Part shown: in pieces, positions 29,192-37,266 of the stretch
Position numbering within the stretch: position 1 is the stretch's first letter
Layout: every line of letters starts with the position of its first letter
NCBI GenBank assembly: GCA_944380295.1
Contig: CALWHE010000003.1
Span: forward strand, 1-64,000
Reading direction: 5' to 3'
Origin: an uncultured Christensenellaceae bacterium
GTDB taxonomy: Bacteria > Bacillota > Clostridia > Christensenellales > UBA3700
DNA: 64,000 nucleotides
Translations under genes and position numbers: made by a program
The notes under the pieces: generated by a model
Told to the model about the DNA's origin: nothing
The model's database searches: none
What the model saw: only the letters and a program-made list of their open reading frames with translations

Positions 29192-29335
29192 AGTAACTTC
29201 CGTTATTTTGCGTGCTTCATCTCTTCGCAGCGCATATTCTTAAAAAATGATATTTCACGCCATAAAAAATCGGCGGCATGCCGGGCAGCGTGACGCTGCA
29301 CCCTGATCGTGCCTTGAAGTAACGTCCGCCTCTTC
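29161..29335 (+). repeat. Two copies of a short repeat ending in CCTTGAAGTAAC
   Basis: Unit 1 (29161-29202) reads CGCTGGGCGCTCCACCCC, then GATCGTGCCTTGAAGTAAC. Unit 2 (about 29283-29325) reads GCAGCGTGACGCTGCACCC, then TGATCGTGCCTTGAAGTAAC. Relatives occur at 51405-51440 and 51535. The first unit covers the 3' end of the preceding gene. The remainder of 29192-29369 shows no gene. Confidence 0.75.
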
Positions 29336-29369
29336 GCCGAATGCCGGGAAATGCAAGGCAAACGCGCTC

Positions 29370-30263
29370 TTAAAGCGCGCTGCCCGCGTTGAGAGCGGCG
29401 ATCGCGCCGTCGGCGCAGGCGGTCACTATCTGCCTGACCTGCTTAGAGTTATTGTCCCCGGCGGCGTAAACGCCGGGCAGGGAAGTGCGCATTTGCTCGT
29501 CCGTTTTGACGTATCCGTTCGTGTCTTTTTCCACCCCTGCTATCAAATTTTGCTCCGGTTTGCCGCCCACGGAGATAAAAACCGCGTCCACGTCAAGGCG
29601 CAGCCGCCGACCGTTTTGTTCAAGCGTCAAAGAGGTCACTTTTTCCTCTCCGTCTATGCTCACGGGCAGGGCGCAGAGGTGTTCTGTGATGTTGCCCGCC
29701 GCGCGCACTCTTTCCACCAGAGAGCTTTCCGCGCGGTATTGGTCGCGCCTGTGGACAAGGTGCACGCTCTTGCAGAGGGAAGAGAGATAGAGCGCTTCGG
29801 AGAGCGCGCTGTTGCCGCCGCCGATCACGGCAACCTCCCTGCCGCGGTAAAAGGCGCCGTCGCAGGTGGCGCACCAAGAAACGCCGCGCCCGTTCAGCCG
29901 CTCCTCGCCGGGTATGTTCAGGCGCGAGCGCACCGTCCCCGTGGCGATGATCACGGCGCGGGCGAGGTATTCGCCCTGCGGCGTTTTCAGGCGCAGGGGA
30001 GAGCCGGGTTCGAGCGCGGTCACCTCTTCGCCGATATAGTCCGCGCCCGCCTCCGTTGTTTGGGCAAACATCTTTTCCGCCAGATCAAAGCCGGAGATCT
30101 TGCCCTCGGCGGGGTAATTTTCTATCTCGTGCGCGCTCACCATCTGACCGCCCGGATAATTTTTTTCAAACAGCGCCACGCTCTTGCCCGCGCGGCGGGC
30201 GTATATCGCCGCCGTCATGCCGGCGGGACCGGCGCCTATCACCGCAATGTCGTAAGTTTTCAT
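29370..30263 (-). CDS. trxB: Thioredoxin-reductase-like FAD enzyme
   Basis: 297-residue low-molecular-weight thioredoxin reductase family member: FAD-binding GAGPAGMTAAIYA at about 10-22, redox pair Cys131-Cys134 in WCATCDG, NADPH-binding GGGNSALSEAL and the C-terminal AAGDNNSKQVRQIVTACADG. Usual length is about 305. No thioredoxin gene is adjacent, so the partner is not visible and a related role (for example ferredoxin-dependent) is possible. Start at 30263 is preceded by GAGGACGAT on the minus strand. Confidence 0.9.
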   Translation of the reverse strand: MKTYDIAVIGAGPAGMTAAIYARRAGKSVALFEKNYPGGQMVSAHEIENYPAEGKISGFDLAEKMFAQTTEAGADYIGEEVTALEPGSPLRLKTPQGEYLARAVIIATGTVRSRLNIPGEERLNGRGVSWCATCDGAFYRGREVAVIGGGNSALSEALYLSSLCKSVHLVHRRDQYRAESSLVERVRAAGNITEHLCALPVSIDGEEKVTSLTLEQNGRRLRLDVDAVFISVGGKPEQNLIAGVEKDTNGYVKTDEQMRTSLPGVYAAGDNNSKQVRQIVTACADGAIAALNAGSAL

Positions 30264-30375
30264 ATCGTCCTCGCTTTTCGCTCTTTTTTTAATTATACCA
30301 CAAGAAAAGTAAAGTAAAAAGCGGCATTTGCAACAATTTTTTGCGCTCGACGTGCGCGCAATATGCGCAAAACGC

Positions 30376-30404
30376 TTTATATTACGCGCGATATATGATA
30401 TAAT
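30376..30404 (+). promoter_or_regulatory. Promoter of the ABC transporter operon
   Basis: TATAAT at 30399-30404 with a weak -35 (TTTATA at 30376-30381), 17-base spacer; 30 bases before the ATG at 30435. Confidence 0.55.
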
Positions 30405-30434
30405 ATCAATAATTTCCATGTGGAGGAATAACTT

Positions 30435-31436
30435 ATGAGAAAAAAGATACTTATCGCGGCAATTGCCGTGGTCGCCGTGGTCGCAGTGGTGGCGGGCGTG
30501 CTGGGCTTTTCCGCTTGCTCCAAAGCCGACTTCACCATCGGCATAGCGCTGCCCATGCAGCATGACGCGCTGGGACTGGCGGCGGATACCTTTATGAGCA
30601 CGCTGGAAGAAAAGCTGGCTGCCGACGGGCTGACCGTTAAATTCGACGAGCAGAACGCCAACTCGGACGCTTCTCTTTATCCCACGATAGTTACCAATTT
30701 CGCCAACAAAGGCTATGATATGATCTACACGCTCGGCACGGACATTTCCGTGGCGGCAAAGACGGCTACAAGCACCATTCCCGTGCTGTTCAACGCGGTG
30801 ACCGATCCCGTTTCGGCGGGACTGGTGGAAAGCGATGAAAAGCCCGGCGCCAACGTGACCGGCGTTTCTGACCTTAACCCCATAGACGAACAGGTGGCGC
30901 TCATGCAAATGCTGATGGGCGGCGCCGACACGACCGATTTCAGCGTGGGCATTTTGTTCACCAACAGCGAGCCTAACTCCAAGGTGCAGGCGAACTCCGT
31001 TGAGGCGGCGTGCGAAGCCAAGAACATCGCCGTCAAGCAATACGGCATCACCAAAGTGGACGACATCAGCGGCATGATGAACACCATCAAGAACGAAGGC
31101 GTGGACATCATCTATATCCCTACGGATAACCTGCTGGCGGCAAACGCTTCCACCGTCAATGCGCAGAATATTCAGACGGGCGCAAATCTGCCCATCGTCT
31201 GCGGCGAGTCCAACATGAACAAAGAGTGCGGCGTTGCCACCATCAGCGTTGACTATGCGAGATTGGGCGAGATGGCGGCGCAATCGGCTTATGAAATTCT
31301 CGTGGACGGCAAATCCCCCGCGGAAGTGGCGGTGGTCTACTCTGCCAAAGAAGATCTGACTTACTCTATAAGCGAAAACATCGCCGAGGGCATAGAATTC
31401 ACCATTCCCGAAGCGGTAAAGGCACTCGTGGCATAA
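30435..31436 (+). CDS. ABC transporter substrate-binding lipoprotein (TrpX-like)
   Basis: 333 residues. A long hydrophobic signal peptide ends in a lipobox-like FSAC with Cys28, so it is probably lipid-anchored. The rest is the periplasmic-binding fold of the ABC_sub_bind family (TIGIALPMQHDALG, IYTLGTDISVAAKTAT, VLFNAVTDPVSAGLV), found in TrpXYZ-type uptake systems for aromatic amino acids. The substrate cannot be fixed from sequence; no T-box or trp element is seen ahead of it. The stop is one base from the permease gene. Confidence 0.85.
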   Translation: MRKKILIAAIAVVAVVAVVAGVLGFSACSKADFTIGIALPMQHDALGLAADTFMSTLEEKLAADGLTVKFDEQNANSDASLYPTIVTNFANKGYDMIYTLGTDISVAAKTATSTIPVLFNAVTDPVSAGLVESDEKPGANVTGVSDLNPIDEQVALMQMLMGGADTTDFSVGILFTNSEPNSKVQANSVEAACEAKNIAVKQYGITKVDDISGMMNTIKNEGVDIIYIPTDNLLAANASTVNAQNIQTGANLPIVCGESNMNKECGVATISVDYARLGEMAAQSAYEILVDGKSPAEVAVVYSAKEDLTYSISENIAEGIEFTIPEAVKALVA

Positions 31437-31437
31437 T

Positions 31438-32637
31438 ATGGTTTTACTCAACACGTTTATCAGCGGCGTCGACCAAGGACTGCTCTATGCGGTCCTTGCG
31501 TTGGGCGTCTATATCACTTACAGGCTGCTCGATTTTGCCGATCTGACATGCGAGGGCAGTTTCAGCATGGGCGCCATGCTCTCCGCCGTTTTGATCGCGG
31601 ACAACGGCGCTCACCCCATTTTGGCGGCGTTTGTCACCATCTTTGCCGGAGCGGCGGCGGGCTTGGTCACGGGAATACTCAACACCAAGTTCAAAATACC
31701 GCCCATTCTGGCGGGCATTCTTACGCTCACCATGCTCACCACCATCAATATCCTGGTCGGCACGGGCAGGGCTTCCGTGTCCGTCGTCGGAGGCAACTTC
31801 GCCTCATGGCTGGGCTTTGAGCGTGAGCAGACGATGTTCGGCGTGCTCATCTCCGGCTTGATGATAAGCGCCATCCTCATCGGCGTGCTCTACTGGTTTT
31901 TCGGCACGGAGATGGGCGCGTCCATCCGCGCCACGGGCGCAAACGAAAAAATGGCGCGCGCGCAGGGCATAAACACTTCGGCAAAAAAGATAATCGCGCT
32001 GATGATCTCCAACGCGCTGATCGCGCTCTCCGGCGCGCTGTATTCGCAATACATGGGCACTGCCACCGTCACGCTGGGCACGGGCGCCATCGTCATCGGC
32101 TTAGCGGCGGTCATCATCGGAGAAACGCTCATCCCGTCCAAGCGCAGTTTTGCCGTTTCGCTCCTGTCCGTGATAATAGGCAGCGTTATTTACTTTATCA
32201 TCTATCAGTTCGTCATCCTGGCGGGACTGCCTTCCGACTATATCAAACTGATAACGGCGATCATCATCGTGCTGGCGCTCTGCCTGCCCATGATAAAGAC
32301 CTTCTTTATCAAGATAGGCAAAAAGGCGGATACTTATCTGCGCGGCAAATACGCGGGATATAACGCCTATGCGATGAGGCGCGACGAAAAAGCCGCCGCG
32401 CGCAAGGAAGAGAAAAAGCAAAAGGCGATCGCGGAGATCAAGGCTTTGCAGCTCATGTTGCATGAAGGCGCTGCTCTCACGCCTTTCAAGCGCGCTTTGA
32501 CAGAGCGCAGGCTGGCGCGCAAAAAAGAGAAATTCGAGATGAAGGAAGGCGTGAAGGCGCTCGCCGTGTTCGACGTCATAGACAAAGAAACGGAAGAGGC
32601 GGCAGAGGGCGTCGAAGGAGGGCAGGACAATGCTTAA
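31438..32637 (+). CDS. ABC transporter permease (TrpY-like) with charged tail
   Basis: 399 residues. The first 290 form a branched-chain-type permease with about eight membrane segments (for example LLYAVLALGVYITYRLLDFA, ALIALSGALYSQYMGTATV). The last about 110 residues are a charged, coiled-coil-like cytoplasmic tail rich in Lys, Glu and Arg, not usual in this family. Overlaps the ATPase gene by 8 bases. Confidence 0.85.
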   Translation: MVLLNTFISGVDQGLLYAVLALGVYITYRLLDFADLTCEGSFSMGAMLSAVLIADNGAHPILAAFVTIFAGAAAGLVTGILNTKFKIPPILAGILTLTMLTTINILVGTGRASVSVVGGNFASWLGFEREQTMFGVLISGLMISAILIGVLYWFFGTEMGASIRATGANEKMARAQGINTSAKKIIALMISNALIALSGALYSQYMGTATVTLGTGAIVIGLAAVIIGETLIPSKRSFAVSLLSVIIGSVIYFIIYQFVILAGLPSDYIKLITAIIIVLALCLPMIKTFFIKIGKKADTYLRGKYAGYNAYAMRRDEKAAARKEEKKQKAIAEIKALQLMLHEGAALTPFKRALTERRLARKKEKFEMKEGVKALAVFDVIDKETEEAAEGVEGGQDNA

Positions 32638-33427
32638 ACTGGAAAACGTCGTCAAGATCTTCAACATCGGCACCATCAATGAGAAAAAGGCGTTGCAGGG
32701 CGTGAGCATCACCATAGAAGACGGCGACTTTATCACCGTCATCGGCGGCAACGGCGCGGGCAAATCCACCATGCTCAACCTGATCGCGGGCGTGTTCCCG
32801 CCGGAAGAGGGCAAAATTTACCTGGGCGAGAAAGACGTGACCGCGCTGCCCGAATACAAGCGCGCCAAGTTTTTGGGCAGGGTGTTCCAAGACCCCATGA
32901 TGGGCACCGCCGCCAACATGCAGATACAGGAAAATCTGGCGTTGGCGTATCGCCGCGGCAAGCTGCGCGGACTGAGCAACGCGGTGAGCAAAAAGGAAAA
33001 GGCGATGTTCAAAGAAAAGCTCGCCATTTTGGGCTTGGGGCTTGAAGACAGAATGACCACCAAAGTGGGGCTTTTGTCGGGCGGACAGCGTCAGGCGCTG
33101 ACCTTGCTGATGGCAACGCTCAAACGTCCGGAGCTTTTATTGCTGGACGAACACACCGCCGCGCTCGACCCCAAAACGGCGGAAAAGGTGCTCAAAGTCA
33201 CGGAAGAGCTTACTTCGCGCGACAATCTCACCACCCTGATGGTCACGCACAATATGAAAGACGCGATCCGCCTGGGCAACAGGCTGATCATGATGCACGC
33301 CGGCAGGATAATCTATGACGTGCGCGGCGAGGAAAAGAAAAACCTCACGGTCGCCGACCTTTTGAAGAAGTTCGACGAGGTGTCCGACGGCGACTTTGCC
33401 AACGACAGAATGCTGCTGGCAAAATAA
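32630..33427 (+). CDS. ABC transporter ATP-binding protein (TrpZ-like)
   Basis: 265-residue ATPase with Walker A GGNGAGKST, Q-loop region VFQDPMMGTAAN, signature LSGGQRQAL, Walker B LLLLDEHTAALDP and the switch His in MVTHNMKDA. Third gene of the operon, closed by the terminator at 33443. Confidence 0.92.
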   Translation: MLKLENVVKIFNIGTINEKKALQGVSITIEDGDFITVIGGNGAGKSTMLNLIAGVFPPEEGKIYLGEKDVTALPEYKRAKFLGRVFQDPMMGTAANMQIQENLALAYRRGKLRGLSNAVSKKEKAMFKEKLAILGLGLEDRMTTKVGLLSGGQRQALTLLMATLKRPELLLLDEHTAALDPKTAEKVLKVTEELTSRDNLTTLMVTHNMKDAIRLGNRLIMMHAGRIIYDVRGEEKKNLTVADLLKKFDEVSDGDFANDRMLLAK

Positions 33428-33442
33428 CAAAGAAAAGGGAGG

Positions 33443-33465
33443 GCGCCGCGGCAGCGGCGCTTTTT
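33443..33465 (+). terminator. Terminator between ABC operon and GNAT gene
   Basis: Stem GCGCCGC/GCGGCGC (33443-33449 with 33454-33460), loop GGCA, five T. It ends only four bases before the next ATG, and the sequence AGGGAGG lies just before its 5' arm. Confidence 0.85.
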
Positions 33466-33469
33466 GCTT

Positions 33470-33979
33470 ATGATAACGTTTGAAGAGATAAAGACAAAAG
33501 AGCAATGCGAGGACTTGAAAGCCCTTGCCACGGAGATAAGTTTGGAGCACTTCACGCCCATCACGGGCGCGGGGCAGGTCTATTACATGATGGACAAGTT
33601 CCTCTCACCCGAGGTGGTGATGCGCGAGATAAGCGAAAATTACGAGTTTGCCTTTGTCCTCTATAACGGCGTGCGCGCGGGCTATTACGCGATCGCCTTT
33701 GAGGGCGAAGCGCTGTTTTTGAGCAAGCTCTATGTGCACAAGTCTTTCCGCGGACGGGGACTGGGGCGCGCTATGTTTGAAAGGATAGTCAAAAAGGCGC
33801 GCGCCGCCGGCTGCAATTATATCTACCTCACCGTGAATAAGCACAACTCCTCTTCCGTTGCCGTTTATAAAAAGTGGGGCTTTTATGTCCATGAAGAGGC
33901 GCAAACGGACATCGGCGGCGGATATGTGATGGATGACTATATTATGAGAATGTCCTGCGCCGCCGAACAAAATCAATAA
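33470..33979 (+). CDS. GNAT acetyltransferase; C-terminus from HA element
   Basis: 169-residue GNAT-fold N-acetyltransferase. The acetyl-CoA site is LYVHKSFRGRGLGRAMFERI, followed by a typical YLTVNKHNSSSVAVYKKWGF. The substrate is unknown. The last residues MSCAAEQNQ and the stop are the left end of the HA repeat starting at 33950, the same peptide as in spoIIE and cwlD. No ribosome-binding site is directly upstream; the terminator hairpin sits between AGGGAGG and the ATG. Confidence 0.85.
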   Translation: MITFEEIKTKEQCEDLKALATEISLEHFTPITGAGQVYYMMDKFLSPEVVMREISENYEFAFVLYNGVRAGYYAIAFEGEALFLSKLYVHKSFRGRGLGRAMFERIVKKARAAGCNYIYLTVNKHNSSSVAVYKKWGFYVHEEAQTDIGGGYVMDDYIMRMSCAAEQNQ

Positions 33980-34231
33980 GCGAAAGCTATGTTCGGCGGC
34001 TCCGGACGTGAAATTTTTGCGCAGATATAAGTGAGCGGCAAGCGAACATATCTGCTGCGCAAAAGTGAAATGTTTTTGCCAACGAGTTGGCAAAAACGTG
34101 AAATGTGCCCTCAAACCGCAAGCGACGAGAGGGCACGTGAAATGTCCGCTCATCCAGCCTCGCAAAGCGAGGCGCATCGCGGACGTGGCGGTTGCCTGCG
34201 GCGCTATTCGATCAGTAACTGCTTGCGGCGC
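33950..34231 (+). repeat. HA hairpin-array element, copy B
   Basis: Complete copy. Stem 1 GCCGCCGAAC/GTTCGGCGGC (loop has ATAAGCGAAAG), stem 2 GCGCAG/CTGCGC, stem 3 TTTTTGCC/GGCAAAAA, stem 4 TGCCCTC/GAGGGCA, stem 5 TCCGC/GCGGA with inner CCTCGC/GCGAGG, all joined by GTGAAAT linkers. The first 30 bases encode the end of the GNAT gene. Confidence 0.88.
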
Positions 34232-34298
34232 TCCCCCCCTTATAGACGTCTGTTCGGCATAATTGTCATCATAAACAAACACATAAGATAAGCCAACC

Positions 34299-34524
34299 GC
34301 GCAAAAGTGAAATGTTTTTGCCTCACAAGGCAAAAACGTGAAATGTGCCCTCAAAGCAGCGTGACGCTGCACCCCGTTCATATGTGACCGCAATGTGAAG
34401 AACTTGCACGCTCACAGAGAGGGCACGTGAAATGTCCGCTCATACTGCCGTGCATAGCACGGCGCATCGCGGACGTGGCGGCTGCCTGCGGCGCTATTCG
34501 ATCAATAACTGCTGGCGGCGCTGT
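34299..34524 (+). repeat. HA element, copy C (5' truncated, with nested insertion)
   Basis: Begins inside stem 2 (GCGCAAAAGTGAAATG), then stem 3, stem 4 and stem 5 (TCCGC/GCGGA with CCGTGC/GCACGG). The loop of stem 4, normally about 15 bases, holds a longer segment that starts with the short palindrome GCAGCGTGACGCTGC (34353 on). The tail matches that of copy B. No gene is seen in 33980-34536. Confidence 0.82.
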
Positions 34525-34536
34525 TTGCTTCGGCAG

Positions 34537-34887
34537 TTATCTGCCGGATAAATCGGCTTTTGCCGTGTTGATCGATTTGATCAAAATGCTTCGGATACTG
34601 CCGCATTCTTTTATCAACGCGGATACTTCCTGCATGTCCGGATAACCGGCGGATAAGATGAGATCCAGCCAATATTCGCTTTCATGGCACTCTTTGAGCG
34701 CTATCTGCAATTTGTTGACAAAATCGCTTTTACTGGCGGCATAATTCGCTTCGTGGATATTGGCACCGATAGACGTGGCGCTCCTCACGAGTTGTTTTGC
34801 CAAAATATATTGTATGCCGTCTTTTTTCAGCTTGTCGCAAGTCTGCAAAATATGCAAAGAAAAAGTTTTAGACCTTTCTTCCAGCAT
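34537..34887 (-). CDS. Four-helix bundle protein (23S rRNA intervening-sequence type)
   Basis: 116-residue protein of the four-helix-bundle family originally seen inside 23S rRNA intervening sequences (LAKQLVRSATSIGANIHEAN, DFVNKLQIALKECHESEYWL). The same fold includes Avd of diversity-generating retroelements, but no reverse transcriptase is near. Lies alone between HA copies C and D, which suggests a mobile or recently acquired unit. Role unknown. Confidence 0.88.
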   Translation of the reverse strand: MLEERSKTFSLHILQTCDKLKKDGIQYILAKQLVRSATSIGANIHEANYAASKSDFVNKLQIALKECHESEYWLDLILSAGYPDMQEVSALIKECGSIRSILIKSINTAKADLSGR

Positions 34888-34944
34888 GGTTTTCTCCTCA
34901 TCATATATCCATTGCGGCGCACCGTCCGCTTAATAAAAAGCGAT

Positions 34945-35302
34945 GTTGCCGCGCTTTTATCCCACTTTATCCAATGTGCCCACAGCACCGCCACGCACGA
35001 CGAGTGCGCAGCTGTATAGTCTTTCTGTCGCTCTTGCCATGTTTTATCGCATTTTATTTAATGTGCCCACAGCACCGCCACGCACGACGAGCGCGGAGCT
35101 GTATCGTCGTGCATTTCACGTGCCCTCTCGTCGCTTTGCGGTTTGAGGGCACATTTCACGTTTTGCCTTGCAGGCAAAACATTTCACTTTTGCGCGGAAG
35201 ATATGCTCGCATATTGCTCGCTCTTATCCGCGCAAAAATTTCACGTCCGTAGCAAGGGCAAACAATTTCGCTTAATGTTCATTGTGCCCTTGCGCAGGAC
35301 AA
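34945..35302 (-). repeat. HA element, copy D, with duplicated end
   Basis: Minus orientation, starting two to three bases after the stop of the ATPase gene at 35305. Stems (minus strand): stem 1 GCAAGGGCA/TGCCCTTGC, stem 2 GCGCGGA/TCCGCGC, stem 3 TTTTGCC/GGCAAAA, stem 4 TGCCCTC/GAGGGCA, stem 5 CACGACGA/TCGTCGTG. The far end (34945-35090) is an imperfect tandem repeat of about 84 bp containing GTGCCCACAGCACCGCCACG twice; a related segment trails copy F. Confidence 0.83.
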
Positions 35303-35304
35303 TC

Positions 35305-36369
35305 TTAAAGCACCTTCGATAAAAATTCTTTGAGCCTTGCGTCCTTGGGCGCGCCGAAGAGTTCGGCGGGCGGGGCGTCTTCTTTGATCACGCCTTCGTC
35401 GATAAAGAGCACGCGCGTTGCCACTTCGCGGGCAAAGCCTATCTCGTGCGTGACTATCACCATGGTCATGCCGCCTTCCGCCAGTTCCTTGATGACTTCC
35501 AAAACCTCGCCCACCATTTCCGGGTCGAGCGCGGAAGTGGGTTCGTCAAAGAGCATGACGCGCGGATACATTGCCAGGGCGCGCACAATGGCTATGCGCT
35601 GTTTTTGTCCGCCCGAGAGGGTGGAAGGGTAAGCGGCTGCTTTATCCGAAAGTCCTATCCTTTCCAAAAGCGCCATGGCGTTATCCAGCGCCTTTTTGCG
35701 TATTTCCGCCTTGGACGGGTAAGAGGGGATCTCTTCCGTGCAATTTTTGTCGAACACTTTGCGCAATTTGAGGAAAAACGCCTTTCTGCGCAGTTTTTTC
35801 ATGTCCGCAATGCCCGTTTTGACGGGCGCCAGCATGATGTTTTCCACCACGGTGAGATTGTTGAACAGGTTGAAGTGCTGGAAGACCATGCCCATGCTGC
35901 GGCGGTGCAGATTGATGGAAGAGTGCTTGGGATCGAGCGGCGCGCCGTCAAAGACGATCGTGCCGGAAGTGGGCGTTTCCATCATGTTCAAACAGCGCAG
36001 CAGGGTGGACTTACCGCTGCCGGAAGGTCCGATTATCACCACTTTTTCGCCCTTTTTCACCTGCGTGGTAACGCCGCGCAGCACCTCGTTTTTGCCAAAA
36101 CTTTTGTGCAGGTCGGTTATGCTTATCAAAACATCGTCGTCGCAGTCGGGCAGAACCGCCTCTTTGTCATTTTCGGGAACTTCCTGCCCGTTGTCGTTCT
36201 CGGCTTCGGTGCTCTCCTGCGCTTCTTCCGCGCCGCTCTCCTCCGCCTCCTCAATGAGGTCGGCGTTGTTTTCCGCGGCGGCGTCTTGCACGGCGTCGGC
36301 GCTGTCTATTATGTTTTCAAAAACGTCGGCTTGTTCGCCTGCCGGCATTTTCGCTTCGTCTTTTTCCAT
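35305..36369 (-). CDS. Polar amino acid ABC transporter ATPase with acidic N-terminal extension
   Basis: 354-residue GlnQ-type ATPase. Walker [11 protein letters not shown]-loop [10 protein letters not shown], signature [10 protein letters not shown], Walker [14 protein letters not shown], switch His VTHEIGFA. It begins with about 80 residues rich in Glu, Asp and Ala (for example [20 protein letters not shown]) not found in GlnQ, and has an insertion of about 40 residues after the Q-loop helix region. ATG at 36369 overlaps the permease stop (TGATG). The stop is followed at once by HA copy D. Confidence 0.9.
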   Translation of the reverse strand: MEKDEAKMPAGEQADVFENIIDSADAVQDAAAENNADLIEEAEESGAEEAQESTEAENDNGQEVPENDKEAVLPDCDDDVLISITDLHKSFGKNEVLRGVTTQVKKGEKVVIIGPSGSGKSTLLRCLNMMETPTSGTIVFDGAPLDPKHSSINLHRRSMGMVFQHFNLFNNLTVVENIMLAPVKTGIADMKKLRRKAFFLKLRKVFDKNCTEEIPSYPSKAEIRKKALDNAMALLERIGLSDKAAAYPSTLSGGQKQRIAIVRALAMYPRVMLFDEPTSALDPEMVGEVLEVIKELAEGGMTMVIVTHEIGFAREVATRVLFIDEGVIKEDAPPAELFGAPKDARLKEFLSKVL

Positions 36370-37184
36370 CACGCTGCCTCCTTGCGTTTGCTCACGGCTT
36401 TTTCGTAAGCGCTGTTTATGCGCGCCAGTTTGCGCTCCGTTTTCGCCTTTACTTTGGCTATCTTTTTATCCGAAATATGTTGTTCGCTCTCGCGCAGCTT
36501 TTTCTCTATCAGGCGCAGGAAAAAGGTGAGGATATAAACGATCGCCAGATAAAACAGCGCCGCCACCAGCATGGGCACCAAATAAGTTGCCATATTGTTG
36601 CCGCTGCCGATGAGCTTTGCCGCGTTGGTCAGATCGATGATGCTTATCATGCTGACGATGGAAGTTTCCTTGATCAGGGCGATCAGCTCGTTGCCGATGG
36701 CGGGGATCACGTTTTTGACCGCCTGCGGCAGCACCACGCTCGCCATGGTGGTGGAGCCGGAAAGCCCCAGAGAGCGCCCCGCTTCCGTCTGACCGGGATC
36801 CACCGATTGTATGCCGGCGCGCAGATTTTCCGCCACATAGGCGCCCGAATTGATGCCAAAGGTCAGAATGGCGGTGATCACGATGGGGAAATTTCTGATA
36901 GCCAAAATCACAAACGCCATGATAAAAAGTTGCAGCGCCACCGGCGTGCCGCGGATAACGCCCACATAAATGTTGCAGATGACTTCCGGTATGCGCAGCT
37001 TTTTATTGTTGACCGCGGCAATTTTGATTATCGCCACGATCACGCCCAGCACCAAGCCCAAAACGGCGGCGCCCACGGAAATTATCAGCGTGTTTTGCAG
37101 TCCCGTCAACAAAAAATCGTTGTATTCGGAAAACACTCTGCCTATGTCGGAAAAGAATTTTTCAAATGCGGAAGGTCCTTCCAT
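36369..37184 (-). CDS. Polar amino acid ABC transporter permease
   Basis: 271-residue permease of the His/Glu/Gln/Arg family with about five membrane segments. Family motifs: [42 protein letters not shown] (in part) and [23 protein letters not shown]. The C-terminus is a basic helix ([20 protein letters not shown]), opposite in charge to the N-terminal extension of the partner ATPase. Confidence 0.9.
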   Translation of the reverse strand: MEGPSAFEKFFSDIGRVFSEYNDFLLTGLQNTLIISVGAAVLGLVLGVIVAIIKIAAVNNKKLRIPEVICNIYVGVIRGTPVALQLFIMAFVILAIRNFPIVITAILTFGINSGAYVAENLRAGIQSVDPGQTEAGRSLGLSGSTTMASVVLPQAVKNVIPAIGNELIALIKETSIVSMISIIDLTNAAKLIGSGNNMATYLVPMLVAALFYLAIVYILTFFLRLIEKKLRESEQHISDKKIAKVKAKTERKLARINSAYEKAVSKRKEAA

Positions 37185-37207
37185 TGCAGTGCCCTCACGA
37201 TAAAATT

Positions 37208-37234
37208 CGGCAGGGATAAAAATTACCCCTGCCG
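37208..37234 (-). other. Intercistronic hairpin after the binding-protein gene
   Basis: CGGCAGGG/CCCTGCCG with an AT-rich 11-base loop lies between the binding-protein gene and the permease, without a T-run. Such hairpins often raise binding-protein mRNA over that of the membrane components; that role is inferred. Confidence 0.5.
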
Positions 37235-37266
37235 CAGGTGTTCAGCGTTTTAATGCAAAAGCGCCG

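Noticed and set aside
30435-33427. Assignment of the first ABC system to tryptophan uptake
   Set aside because: The gene layout is TrpXYZ-like, but no T-box or other trp signal precedes it and the substrate pocket cannot be read. Left as substrate unknown.
34537-34887. Diversity-generating retroelement accessory protein Avd
   Set aside because: The fold family fits, but there is no reverse transcriptase, template repeat or variable repeat in the window.
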